A DNA stretch of 64,000 bases from NCBI RefSeq assembly GCF_001889265.1, contig NZ_CP018151.1:248001-312000 (forward strand). The letters are read 5' to 3'. This DNA comes from Microbacterium sp. 1.5R. Lineage in GTDB: Bacteria > Actinomycetota > Actinomycetes > Actinomycetales > Microbacteriaceae. Positions within the stretch are counted from its first letter, which is position 1; each line of letters begins with the position of its first letter. Of this stretch, positions 40,362 to 47,777 are shown one piece after another. Under the pieces are notes generated by a model. The model saw nothing but the letters and a program-made list of their open reading frames with translations, had not been told where the DNA came from and did no database searches. The position numbers were made by a program, and so were the translations under genes.

Positions 40362-40721
40362 ATGAACCACATCAACCCCGAAGTGCCGCCCAGTGGTGAC
40401 AGCTGCGTCGAGTGCGACTCGATCGGATCCTGGTGGGTGCACCTTCGCCGGTGCGCCGCCTGTGGTCACATCGGCTGCTGCAACGACTCACTGAACCGGC
40501 ACTCCACAGCCCATGCAGAAGCGACCGGCCATGCGATCATCCAAAGCTTCGAGCCAGGCGAGGACTGGTTCTGGGACTTCCGGACCAACAAGTTCGGCGC
40601 GGGACCCGAACTCGCCCCACCCCACAGTCACCCCGAGGATCAACCCGCTCCGGGCCCCGCCGACCGCCTCCCGGAGGACTGGCTGTTGATCCTCAGTTCA
40701 CGCTCCCGCACAGCGAATTGA
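40362..40721 (+). CDS. UBP-type zinc finger protein
   Basis: 119 aa from ATG 40362. The Zn-UBP pattern is complete: C-V-E-C (CVECDSIGSWWVHLRRCAAC), then GHIGCCNDSLNRH, then HAEATGHAIIQSFEPGEDWF. In eukaryotic deubiquitinases this fold binds the C-terminal Gly-Gly of ubiquitin; bacterial stand-alone versions have no assigned role. Those I know are encoded near FAD-dependent oxidoreductases of the TrxB-like kind, as here (41474). A short Pro-rich tail follows the domain. Confidence 0.88.
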   Translation: MNHINPEVPPSGDSCVECDSIGSWWVHLRRCAACGHIGCCNDSLNRHSTAHAEATGHAIIQSFEPGEDWFWDFRTNKFGAGPELAPPHSHPEDQPAPGPADRLPEDWLLILSSRSRTAN

Positions 40722-40761
40722 CCCACACCTCGCTTCACGCACACCTATCGAAAGGCAGAAC

Positions 40762-41421
40762 ATGGCCGTGATCGCCATCATCGGAGCAGGAAACATCGGT
40801 TCCCAGGTAGCGCGCCTCGCAGTGAAAGCCGGGCACCAGGTGGTGCTCGCCAACTCTCGCGGCGGCGAGGGACTCGAGCCCCTCGTCGACGAACTGGGCG
40901 CAAACGCACGACCTGCGGTGACGGTCGCCGACGCGACCGAGCGCGCTGACGTCGTCGTCGTCGCCATGCCGATCCACTCGTACGTCGCGCTGCCCGCCGA
41001 CGCCTTCGGGGGAAAGATCGTCATTGACACAGGCAACTATTACCCCGGCTGGAACGGGAACATCGCCGAGCTCGACAACGAGTCGACGACCACGGCCGAG
41101 ATCTTGCAGCGACTGCTGCCGGGCGCATCCGTGGTCAAGGCCCTCAACCACGTCGTCGCGGCCGAGCTGACTTCCACGGGAAGCCCCGCGGGCAGCGAGG
41201 ACCGTCGGGCACTGGCGATGGCAGGAGACGACACCGACGCGAAGCGCGTTGTGCAGAGCCTCCTCGACAGCTTCGGGTTTGATGTCGTCGACGTCGGCCC
41301 GCTGTCTGAGGGGTGGCGGTTCCAGCGCGACCTCCCCGCTTACGCGGTTCGCCTCGACGCCGCCGAGATGCGCGACGCTCTCGCTGGTGCCGTCCGCTAC
41401 CGCGACCTCCCTCGCAATTGA
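40762..41421 (+). CDS. NADPH:F420 oxidoreductase-like NAD(P)-binding protein
   Basis: 219 aa. IAIIGAGNIGSQVARLAVKA is the N-terminal NADP motif with NSRGGE after beta2, which favours NADP(H). AMPIHSYVALPADAFGGKIV, IDTGNYYPG and VVKALNHVVAAEL are typical of the F420-dependent NADP oxidoreductase / NADPH-quinone-like group. Whether it binds F420, a flavin or another carrier cannot be seen. It lies 40 bp after the UBP gene and 52 bp before the TrxB-like gene. Confidence 0.82.
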   Translation: MAVIAIIGAGNIGSQVARLAVKAGHQVVLANSRGGEGLEPLVDELGANARPAVTVADATERADVVVVAMPIHSYVALPADAFGGKIVIDTGNYYPGWNGNIAELDNESTTTAEILQRLLPGASVVKALNHVVAAELTSTGSPAGSEDRRALAMAGDDTDAKRVVQSLLDSFGFDVVDVGPLSEGWRFQRDLPAYAVRLDAAEMRDALAGAVRYRDLPRN

Positions 41422-41473
41422 GCCCATCCAGACACGCAGGTCGAGGACCAGACATGTGGGAAAGGAAGCAACC

Positions 41474-42766
41474 GTGAGCGGGGCATCGCCCGCTGTTCAG
41501 GTCGCCACCGGAAATGACGACTCGAGAGTGCTGCGTGTCTACGGCCGCCGAAATAGTCGCGAAGCGTACGCGCTGCGGGACTTCCTCACTCGCAGTGTCG
41601 TGTCTTTCGAGTGGTCGGAGATAGAAAGTGATCACGACTCCGTGCAGCTCACCGGTCACTCCCTCGACGACGCGGCGCTGCCCGTTGTCGATCTTCCGGA
41701 CGGGTCGCGGCTCGTGCAGCCCACGCCTGCGCAAGTAGCAGACCGTCTGGGGTGGGTTACTCGTCCCCGGTACAGGGAGTATGACCTCTCGATCTACGGG
41801 GCAGGGCCGGCCGGCCTTTCCGCCGCGGTCTACGCCGCCTCTGAAGGGCTGAAGGTCGTCCTCCTCGAGCGAGAGGCCGTCGGGGGCCAGGCCGGGTACA
41901 GCAGCCTCATCGAGAACTATCTCGGCTTCCCGCAAGGGGTGCGCGGCAGCGACTTGGCGGAGCGCGCGCGGCAGCAAGCGGTCGCATTCGGGGCGGAACT
42001 GCTCCTGATGCGTGGCGGCGTCCGCGGGGAGTTCCGCGCGCAGCAGATGATTGCCACCCTGAACGATGGGACCACGATGGTCGCACGCTCCAACATCTGC
42101 GCCACCGGCGTGAAGTGGCGCCGTCTCGGAGTCGCCCGCGAGGAGGACCTACTAGGGAGGGGCGTGTTCTACGGTGCGGGGACGAGTGAGGCGGCGTACT
42201 GCGTCGGAGAAGACGTGATCGTCGTCGGCGGAGGAAACTCCGCCGGGCAGGCGGTCCTCAACCTCTCTGCCTACGCCCGTTCCGTCACCATGGTCGTCCG
42301 AGGCCCCGACCTCTCTGCGACCCTGTCGTCCTACCTGGCATCACGGATCAAAGATCGCCCCAACGTCGAGATCGAGCTCAACACCTCGGTGACTGAACTG
42401 ATAGGTGACACCGCACTCGAATCCGTGGGGACACGCAACACCCGATCGGGGCATCTGCGCCACCGGGATGCCCGCCGCCTGTTCGTCTGTATCGGCGGCG
42501 CACCGGATACCGACTGGGCGAAAGACACAGCAATCGAGCGCGACAGCCTCGGCTACCTCGTGACCGGTCCTGACTTGACAGACGCGCACCTGGAGGAGCA
42601 CTGGCCGCTGGAACGTGCACCGTTCTACCTCGAAACCAGTGTCCCCGGCTGTTTCGCCGCGGGAGATGTCCGCCGGAACTCTGTGAAGCGGGTTGCGTCT
42701 TGTGTCGGCGAAGGGGCGATGGCCGTGACCTTCGTGCACCGTTTCCTCACCGAACACTTCAGCTGA
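41474..42766 (+). CDS. FAD-dependent oxidoreductase, TrxB-like, with N-terminal glutaredoxin-like domain
   Basis: 430 aa from GTG 41474 (GGAAAGGAAG upstream). An N-terminal glutaredoxin-like module (VLRVYGRRNSREAYALRDFL, then LPVVDLPDG) precedes a thioredoxin-reductase fold: FAD motif YGAGPAGLSAAVYAASEG, EREAVGGQAGYSSLIENYLG, NADP motif VVGGGNSAGQAV, and the FAD-binding end TSVPGCFAAGDVR. The CATC disulphide of true TrxB is replaced by GAGT (GVFYGAGTSEAAYC), and the Grx module has no CxxC. It therefore transfers electrons to something other than a thioredoxin-type disulphide. It sits downstream of the UBP and F420-like genes. Confidence 0.87.
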   Translation: MSGASPAVQVATGNDDSRVLRVYGRRNSREAYALRDFLTRSVVSFEWSEIESDHDSVQLTGHSLDDAALPVVDLPDGSRLVQPTPAQVADRLGWVTRPRYREYDLSIYGAGPAGLSAAVYAASEGLKVVLLEREAVGGQAGYSSLIENYLGFPQGVRGSDLAERARQQAVAFGAELLLMRGGVRGEFRAQQMIATLNDGTTMVARSNICATGVKWRRLGVAREEDLLGRGVFYGAGTSEAAYCVGEDVIVVGGGNSAGQAVLNLSAYARSVTMVVRGPDLSATLSSYLASRIKDRPNVEIELNTSVTELIGDTALESVGTRNTRSGHLRHRDARRLFVCIGGAPDTDWAKDTAIERDSLGYLVTGPDLTDAHLEEHWPLERAPFYLETSVPGCFAAGDVRRNSVKRVASCVGEGAMAVTFVHRFLTEHFS

Positions 42767-42954
42767 AAGGCAGGCGACGGCGCGGACGTTCGGGTCTCGC
42801 CAACTCCGGAGCTATCGGGCTGCCACCTCGCGCAGGCCTGAGCGACCTCTCACGATGCGCGGGAGTTGTTCCTGGCGGCTCACTCTCTCCGCCCGAACGC
42901 TGGATCCCAGCGGGCTTTATCGCCACTCCCAGGGGCGCGATCCACATCGAACCC

Positions 42955-42999
42955 TTGACATCCGCTCTTGCCCGGGTCTAACGTACAACCAAATGGTTG
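42955..42999 (+). promoter_or_regulatory. Promoter and operator of the leaderless arsR-AHSA1 operon
   Basis: TTGACA (42955-42960) and TAACGT (42979-42984) with an 18-bp spacer. The predicted transcription start falls at about 42991-42993, on or just before the ATG at 42993, so the mRNA should be leaderless. The palindrome CAACCAAATGGTTG (42986-42999) covers the start codon and is the likely ArsR binding site. Confidence 0.7.
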
Positions 43000-43388
43000 C
43001 ACAAAGAGAACTGAGCGAAGTGGAGGTCGACCGTGTGTTCCACGCATTGGCGACGTCGACCCGACGCGACATCCTGCGTCGGACGATCGAGCGGGAGCAG
43101 TCCGTCTCGACCCTCGCCTCCGAATACGAGATGTCGTTCGCCGCGGTGCAGAAGCACGTGGCCGTGCTCGAAGCGGCGAATCTCATCGTCAAGCGCGCCG
43201 AGGGACGCGAGCGGCTCGTCCGCGCGAACCCCGAGATGATCGCCCGCGCCAGGGCGCTCCTCGCCCGATACGAAGAGCTGTGGCGGTCGCGCATCGCCCG
43301 GCTCGACGAGCTGCTGGCCGAGACGCCGGCATCCCGCACCGATACGACCGACACCACCGATGTTCCACGAACCGAAGAAGGAGACTGA
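42993..43388 (+). CDS. ArsR family transcriptional regulator
   Basis: 131 aa from ATG 42993. The winged helix runs VFHALATSTRRDILRRTIER, then VSTLASEYEMSFAAVQKHVA, then VLEAANLIVKRAEGRERLVR. No metal-binding Cys motif is visible. This subgroup is regularly paired with AHSA1/SRPBCC genes, as here, where the next start is 1 bp after the stop. It presumably represses the pair and senses an unknown small molecule. The C-terminal tail is Thr/Asp-rich (TDTTDTTD). Confidence 0.92.
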   Translation: MVAQRELSEVEVDRVFHALATSTRRDILRRTIEREQSVSTLASEYEMSFAAVQKHVAVLEAANLIVKRAEGRERLVRANPEMIARARALLARYEELWRSRIARLDELLAETPASRTDTTDTTDVPRTEEGD

Positions 43389-43389
43389 C

Positions 43390-44367
43390 ATGCCCGTCAC
43401 GGATGTCACCACCGATGCCGACAACCTCACCATGACCGTCGTCGCCGATTTCGCGGCGCCGATCGAGCGGGTCTGGGCCGCATACAGCGACCCGCGCCAG
43501 CTCGAGCGCTTCTGGGGCCCTCCCGGATGGCCGGCCACCTTCACCGCCTGGGACCACACGGTCGGCGGACGTGCGCAGTATTCGATGAGCGGGCCGCGCG
43601 GCGAGAAGTCGTCGGGGTCGTGGGAGTTCCTCTCGATCGATGCCCCGCACAGCTTCGAGGTGCTCGACTCGTTCGTCGACGATGAGGGCAATCCTCTCGA
43701 CGGCTTCCCCGCGCAGCGGATGTCGTTCGCGTTCGAGTCCACCGCCGACGGCACCCGCATGGTCACGACCAGTCACTTCGACTCGGTCGAGGCGATCGAG
43801 CAGGTCGTCGAGATGGGCCAGATCGAGGGTCTGAAGCTGGCGATGAGCCAGCTCGACGCCGTGCTGCAGGATCTGCGCGACTACGCGCAGGGCAAGGGCA
43901 CGCAGGTCGAGCTGCTCGACGACACCCACGTGCGCATCACGCGTCTCGTCGAGGGACCGCGCGAACTGGTCTGGCGTGCGCACAACGACCCCGAGCTCAT
44001 GAAGCAGTGGCTGCTCGGACCCGACGGGTGGGAGATGACCGAGTGCGTGGTTGCCACCGAGGTCGGTCAGACCTATCGCAACTCGTGGGCGCCCGTGGGC
44101 GACACCGAGGGGCAGCCGTTCGGATTCGAGGGCGAGGCGCTACTGATCGACGCACCGCGGCGGTCGGTGCAGACCGAGCGGATGATCGGGATGCCGGTCG
44201 AGACGCTGAACGACCTGAACCTCTACGAAGAGGACGGGGCGACGCTCATCACGCTCTACATCGAGTACCCCGACAAGGAGACGCGCGACATGATCCTCGC
44301 CACCGGCATGGCCGACGGCATGGAGACCTCGTACGCCCGCCTCGAGCGGGAGCTGCTCGCGGTCTGA
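43390..44367 (+). CDS. Double AHSA1/SRPBCC domain protein
   Basis: 325 aa from ATG 43390. Two tandem SRPBCC domains: the first starts TVVADFAAPIERVWAAYSDP with LERFWGPPGWPATF (about residues 14-150), the second RITRLVEGPRELVWRAHNDP with MKQWLLGPDGWEMTECVV (about 175-320). The helix-grip fold makes a hydrophobic cavity for lipids or aromatics. It is coupled to the ArsR gene, so it probably binds or chaperones the inducer or confers resistance to it. Single-domain proteins of the family are ~150 aa, so this is an internal duplication or fusion. Confidence 0.9.
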   Translation: MPVTDVTTDADNLTMTVVADFAAPIERVWAAYSDPRQLERFWGPPGWPATFTAWDHTVGGRAQYSMSGPRGEKSSGSWEFLSIDAPHSFEVLDSFVDDEGNPLDGFPAQRMSFAFESTADGTRMVTTSHFDSVEAIEQVVEMGQIEGLKLAMSQLDAVLQDLRDYAQGKGTQVELLDDTHVRITRLVEGPRELVWRAHNDPELMKQWLLGPDGWEMTECVVATEVGQTYRNSWAPVGDTEGQPFGFEGEALLIDAPRRSVQTERMIGMPVETLNDLNLYEEDGATLITLYIEYPDKETRDMILATGMADGMETSYARLERELLAV

Positions 44368-44368
44368 G

Positions 44369-44447
44369 CTCCACGACTCCGGAAGGCCGGTCGCATCCTC
44401 GGGGAACGGCCGGTCTTCCGCCGTTCCGGTGCGGAGCTCCGGAGTTA
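44369..44447. repeat. Palindromic repeat family 2, copy 1
   Basis: Arms CTCCACGACTCCGGA and CTCCGGAGTTA flank a loop containing GCCGTTCCGG and a duplicated CGGCCGGTC-type motif (44385-44392 and 44409-44416). It lies between convergent genes, starting 2 bp after the AHSA1 stop, and its right arm includes the DoxX gene stop codon. A second copy is at 51562-51659. Confidence 0.65.
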
Positions 44448-44867
44448 GGGAGCGGCGGGAGCGGAGCCGGCCGCGTCGCGGCGCGGGCGGCGCGTCGACC
44501 AGATGGCCAGGGCGATCAGCACGGGCTGGAAGAACAGGCGCACGAATCGCTTCATGTCGGTGTCGAGGCCGAAGCCGTCGCGGTGATGCGTCCACTGCGC
44601 GATGTTGCCGGGGAAGACCGCGACGAAGAACAGTGCGGTGATCACGCCGACCAGTCCGCGGTGCTTGCGCGCGACGAGCAGCGCGGTGCCGAGTCCGATC
44701 TCGACGACACCCGAGGCGAGCACGGTCACGTCCGGGTCGATGGGCACCCACTCCGGCACCTGCGCCTGGAACTCCTCGCGCGCGAACGTCAGATGCGAGA
44801 CGCCCGCGAAGACGAGCGAGGAACCCAGGAAGACCCGGCCGATGGTGCGTGCGACATTCTTCGCCAT
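44445..44867 (-). CDS. DoxX family membrane protein
   Basis: 140 aa from ATG 44867. Four hydrophobic segments (VFLGSSLVFAGVSHLTF, VTVLASGVVEIGLGTALLV, GVITALFFVAVFPGNIAQW, FFQPVLIALAIW) separated by a conserved FAREEF and TDMKRFVRLFFQP motif, as in DoxX/DoxD-like proteins. Some DoxX proteins work in thiosulphate oxidation or redox-linked membrane complexes, but most are unassigned. It is 38 bp after the start side of rnhA, so cotranscription with rnhA is possible. Confidence 0.85.
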   Translation of the reverse strand: MAKNVARTIGRVFLGSSLVFAGVSHLTFAREEFQAQVPEWVPIDPDVTVLASGVVEIGLGTALLVARKHRGLVGVITALFFVAVFPGNIAQWTHHRDGFGLDTDMKRFVRLFFQPVLIALAIWSTRRPRRDAAGSAPAAP

Positions 44868-44905
44868 GGTGCGAGTGTACGCGGGGCCCTCAGGGGTGAG
44901 GGTCG

Positions 44906-45643
44906 TCAGATCAGGCGGCGGAGCGCCTCTTCGAGCGTGACGCCCTGTGCCTCGGCGCGATCGCGCAGGCGGGCGTGCTCGTCGCTCGACAGCGCGAGTC
45001 GCACCTCGATCGGATCGTCGACCGGCGCATAGAGGCTGTCGAGCAGGTCGGATGGCTCGGCCCACAGGGGTTCGGCGAGAGACGTCGCGACGGCCGGGGA
45101 TGCCGCAGCATCCTGCTCGCCGCGTGTCGCTGCGGCGGCGATCGGGGCGGATGCTGCGGCAGCGGCCCCGGCATCCGTCGCCATGGTGAACCCGGGCCCG
45201 CGGCGCGGCTCCTGCTGTGCCTGGTAGGCCTTCGCTGCGGCGTTCGCGCGCTCGTCGGCCGCCTCGTTCAGGGGGTGCCCGGCGTGGCCCTTGACCCACG
45301 AGAACTCGACGTCGCGCCCGCGGATCGCCTCGTCGATGCCCTCGAGCAGGTCGCGGTTGAGCACGGGCCCGCCGTCCGACTTACGCCAGCCCTTGCGCTT
45401 CCAGCCCGGCATCCACTTGGTCACCGAATCGATCACGTAGCGGCTGTCGCACTCGATCATCAGCTTCTCGGAGATGCCGGCCGTCGCCTGCAGCAGTTCG
45501 AGCACGGCCCGCAGCTCACCCTGGTTGTTCGTGCCGTGCGGGGAGCCGCCCGCGGCCCAGTTGGCGTCGTCGATGTACCAGGCCCAGCCGTTCGGGCCGG
45601 GGTTGCCCAGGGCGGAGCCGTCTGCGGCGGCGGTGATCGTCAT
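44906..45643 (-). CDS. rnhA: Ribonuclease HI with a long C-terminal extension
   Basis: 245 aa, against ~150 for a minimal RNase HI. Catalytic acidic residues are visible: Asp in AAADGSALGNPGP, Glu in NNQGELRAVL, Asp in MIECDSRYVIDS and Asp in NEAADERAN. The substrate-handle region is in GWKRKGWRKSDGGPV. It degrades RNA in RNA-DNA hybrids. The extra ~95 residues are an Ala-rich linker followed by IEVRLALSSDEHARLRDRAE and AQGVTLEEALRRLI, which looks like a ribbon-helix-helix/CopG-type element. Its role is unknown; it might add DNA binding. Confidence 0.93.
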   Translation of the reverse strand: MTITAAADGSALGNPGPNGWAWYIDDANWAAGGSPHGTNNQGELRAVLELLQATAGISEKLMIECDSRYVIDSVTKWMPGWKRKGWRKSDGGPVLNRDLLEGIDEAIRGRDVEFSWVKGHAGHPLNEAADERANAAAKAYQAQQEPRRGPGFTMATDAGAAAAASAPIAAAATRGEQDAAASPAVATSLAEPLWAEPSDLLDSLYAPVDDPIEVRLALSSDEHARLRDRAEAQGVTLEEALRRLI

Positions 45644-45728
45644 CCCTCAACCGTAGCCGCGCGCGGCGACACTCCTTGCGCGGCCTCGTGCGTTCGCCTC
45701 CGCCCGCCGCGGGACATAGTGTGGATCG

Positions 45729-46784
45729 ATGCCTACCGACTTCTCCTGGGATTCCTGGGTCGGCACCGCCGCGTCGATCGCCATCCTCACGGTGATCTCT
45801 GCCGCCGCACTCGCGGTGCTGGCGCTCGCCGCCTCGCTGATCAGCCGTCGCGTGCCATGGGTGCGCGATCTCGCCAGACGCGTGCGCAACGCGATGATCG
45901 CGACGACCGCTGTGGTCGCGATCTGGATCGCGGGTGCGATCTCAGAGCCGGCGACACAGGAATGGTGGCCGGTGGTGTCCCGGCTGTTCCTGATCGCCAC
46001 GATCCTCACCGGCTCGTGGTTGCTCGGCGCATCGATCTCATTCGGCTTCGAGCGATTGATGGCCAGAGAGGAGACGCTGCTCGTCGGTCCGGAAGCCCGC
46101 CGCCGTCGCACGCAGCTGCTCGTCATCCACCGGCTCGTTCTGGTCACGATCGCCGTGCTGTCTCTGGGCGCCGTGCTCTTCAGCTTCCCCGAGATGAGGG
46201 CCGTCGGCACCAGCCTGCTGGCCTCGGCCGGCATCGTCAGCATCATCGCCGGGCTCGCTGCGCAGTCGATCCTCGGCAACCTCATCGCAGGGGTGCAGGT
46301 CGCTTTCACCGATGCGATCCGAGTCGGCGACGTGGTCGTCGTCGAAGGCGAATGGGGGCGGGTCGGCGAGATCAACCTGTCCTACGTGGTCGTCTACATC
46401 TGGGACGAGCGCCGCCTGGTCATTCCGTGCAGCTACTTCACGACGACACCGATCGAGACCTGGACGCGACGTTCCGACAAGATCCTCGGCACGGTCTACC
46501 TCGATCTCGACTGGCGAGTGCCGATGGATGAGCTGCGGCAGGAGTTCCAGCGCATCGTCGAGGCGTCACCCGCCTGGGACGGCCGTTCCTACGACTCCGC
46601 GGTGACGGAGGCACAGGGCGGTTACGTAACGGTGCGCCTGGTGATGTCGGCCAAGGACTCGGGCGATCAGTGGACACTGCGCTGCGAGGTACGGGAGAAG
46701 ATGATCGGCTGGCTGCAGCGTGAGCATCCCGAGGCGCTTCCCCGGACGCGAGTCGACCTGGGTGCCCCGCAGCTCGCGGACTGA
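45729..46784 (+). CDS. Small-conductance mechanosensitive channel (MscS family)
   Basis: 351 aa with about four to five hydrophobic segments, the last (pore helix) being SLLASAGIVSIIAGLAAQSI followed by LGNLIAGVQVAF. The MscS beta domain follows: DAIRVGDVVVVEGEWGRVGE and YVVVYIWDERRLVIPCSYFT. It opens on membrane tension to release solutes after hypo-osmotic shock, complementing the BCCT and MHS uptake systems at the start of the window. The gene is divergent from rnhA and convergent with the following small gene. Confidence 0.93.
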   Translation: MPTDFSWDSWVGTAASIAILTVISAAALAVLALAASLISRRVPWVRDLARRVRNAMIATTAVVAIWIAGAISEPATQEWWPVVSRLFLIATILTGSWLLGASISFGFERLMAREETLLVGPEARRRRTQLLVIHRLVLVTIAVLSLGAVLFSFPEMRAVGTSLLASAGIVSIIAGLAAQSILGNLIAGVQVAFTDAIRVGDVVVVEGEWGRVGEINLSYVVVYIWDERRLVIPCSYFTTTPIETWTRRSDKILGTVYLDLDWRVPMDELRQEFQRIVEASPAWDGRSYDSAVTEAQGGYVTVRLVMSAKDSGDQWTLRCEVREKMIGWLQREHPEALPRTRVDLGAPQLAD

Positions 46785-46793
46785 GAAGGCGGG

Positions 46794-47036
46794 TCAGCCT
46801 TCGGGCTCGCGGTCTTCGGGCTCGCGGTCTTCGATCGAGAATGCCGCGGGAGCGGGTGGTGCGACGGGGAAGGCGACGGAGCTGATCGATGCGCCGGCAC
46901 CGAGGCCGAGTCCGATGGCCAGCGGGTCGACCGCCGGTGCGGCGTCGAGCACCTCGGTCTCCGACCGCTCGAGCGGCTCGGAGGGCAGAGTCCACTGATT
47001 CTCTTCGTCATCGGAGCGCTGCTGGAAAAGTCCCAT
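46794..47036 (-). CDS. Microbacteriaceae-type small protein of unknown function
   Basis: 80 aa from ATG 47036 (in-frame ATG at 47045 also possible). It begins MGLFQQRSDDEENQWTLPSE and has VDPLAIGLGLGAGASISSVA near the middle, then a Pro/Ala-rich acidic tail with a duplicated DREPE motif. Proteins with the MGLF-x-QR-x-D-E-x-QWxxLPSEP opening occur in Microbacteriaceae and have no known function. No membrane segment is evident. It is convergent with the MscS gene, 9 bp apart. Confidence 0.65.
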   Translation of the reverse strand: MGLFQQRSDDEENQWTLPSEPLERSETEVLDAAPAVDPLAIGLGLGAGASISSVAFPVAPPAPAAFSIEDREPEDREPEG

Positions 47037-47096
47037 GGGTCCCATTCTCGACCCGCCTCGCGACGGGACGGCCGGATTCACACCGGATTGATCGGG

Positions 47097-47435
47097 TCAG
47101 GCCTCAGCCGGCTGGCGCCGACGGAAAGTGAAGTACCCCTCGACAGCGCCGTGATTGACGACGCCGGTGCCGGTGCTGAGCATGCGCGCCGAGGTGGTCG
47201 CCCCGGACTCGACGAACGTGTACCCCGTGTGATCGAGCCGCCAGCCCACGCGTTCGACCTCGCTCAGGAAATAGCCGATGCTGTCATCGCTCATGAATCC
47301 GTTCTGCGCGGATCCCCAGGTCGAGGCCTCGCCGGTGAGTCGGCTGACCTCGACGTTGAGGTGCAGCAACGCGTCACCGCGGTCGTAGGCGTCTCGGGCC
47401 AGCTGCAGCAGCCGGGCGGCCTCTTCGGTCGTCAC
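47097..47435 (-). CDS. Conserved hypothetical protein
   Basis: 112 aa. The N-terminal helix LLQLARDAYDRGDALLHLNV is followed by VERVGWRLDHTGYTFVESGA and GVVNHGAVEGYFTFRR. The GWRLEHxGYVFxExG ... GxIxGxYxFRR pattern recurs in small actinobacterial proteins of unknown function. It follows the emfourin gene by 36 bp on the same strand, so it may belong to the protease operon. Confidence 0.65.
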   Translation of the reverse strand: MTTEEAARLLQLARDAYDRGDALLHLNVEVSRLTGEASTWGSAQNGFMSDDSIGYFLSEVERVGWRLDHTGYTFVESGATTSARMLSTGTGVVNHGAVEGYFTFRRRQPAEA

Positions 47436-47471
47436 GGGGTTGTGCCTCTCGTCGTCTGTGGATCGTTCGGG

Positions 47472-47777
47472 TCAGGCTGCGGCCTCGCGGACCGCATCGA
47501 CGAGTTCTCGCCACGGCCCGTCGAGTGCGGAGTCGGGGAGCTCGCGTTCGCGTTCCTCCGACGGTGTGCGCACGCGGATCAGCCACACGAAGCGGTCTGC
47601 GCCAGAATCGGCATCGCTGTCGGCATCCCACGGGCAGCTGTCGATCATCGCGATCCAGTGGTGCGTCTCGGTCGGGTCTGGTTCCACCCGCCACTTGCGA
47701 CGGATGCCGGCGATGCCGCCCGTCCGCACCACCGCGATGACGACCGGCGCGTCACTCGACTCTGGGGACTCGCTCAT
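47472..47777 (-). CDS. Emfourin-type inhibitor of protealysin-like proteases
   Basis: 101 aa from ATG 47777, with GGGAG about 9 nt upstream and a 26-bp overlap with the end of the M4 protease gene. Emfourin hallmarks: IAVVRTGGIAGIRRKWRVEP, then CPWDAD and GADRFVWLIRV, and ERELPDSALDGPWRELVDAV. In Serratia the homologous protein is encoded next to protealysin and inhibits it tightly. The overlap here ensures co-expression. Alternative ATG at 47783 has a poorly spaced ribosome-binding site. Confidence 0.88.
   Translation of the reverse strand: MSESPESSDAPVVIAVVRTGGIAGIRRKWRVEPDPTETHHWIAMIDSCPWDADSDADSGADRFVWLIRVRTPSEERERELPDSALDGPWRELVDAVREAAA

Noticed and set aside
28327..42766. Integrated mobile element or prophage
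   Set aside because: No integrase, transposase, att-type repeats, tRNA gene or phage structural genes seen; only gene content suggests an accessory region.
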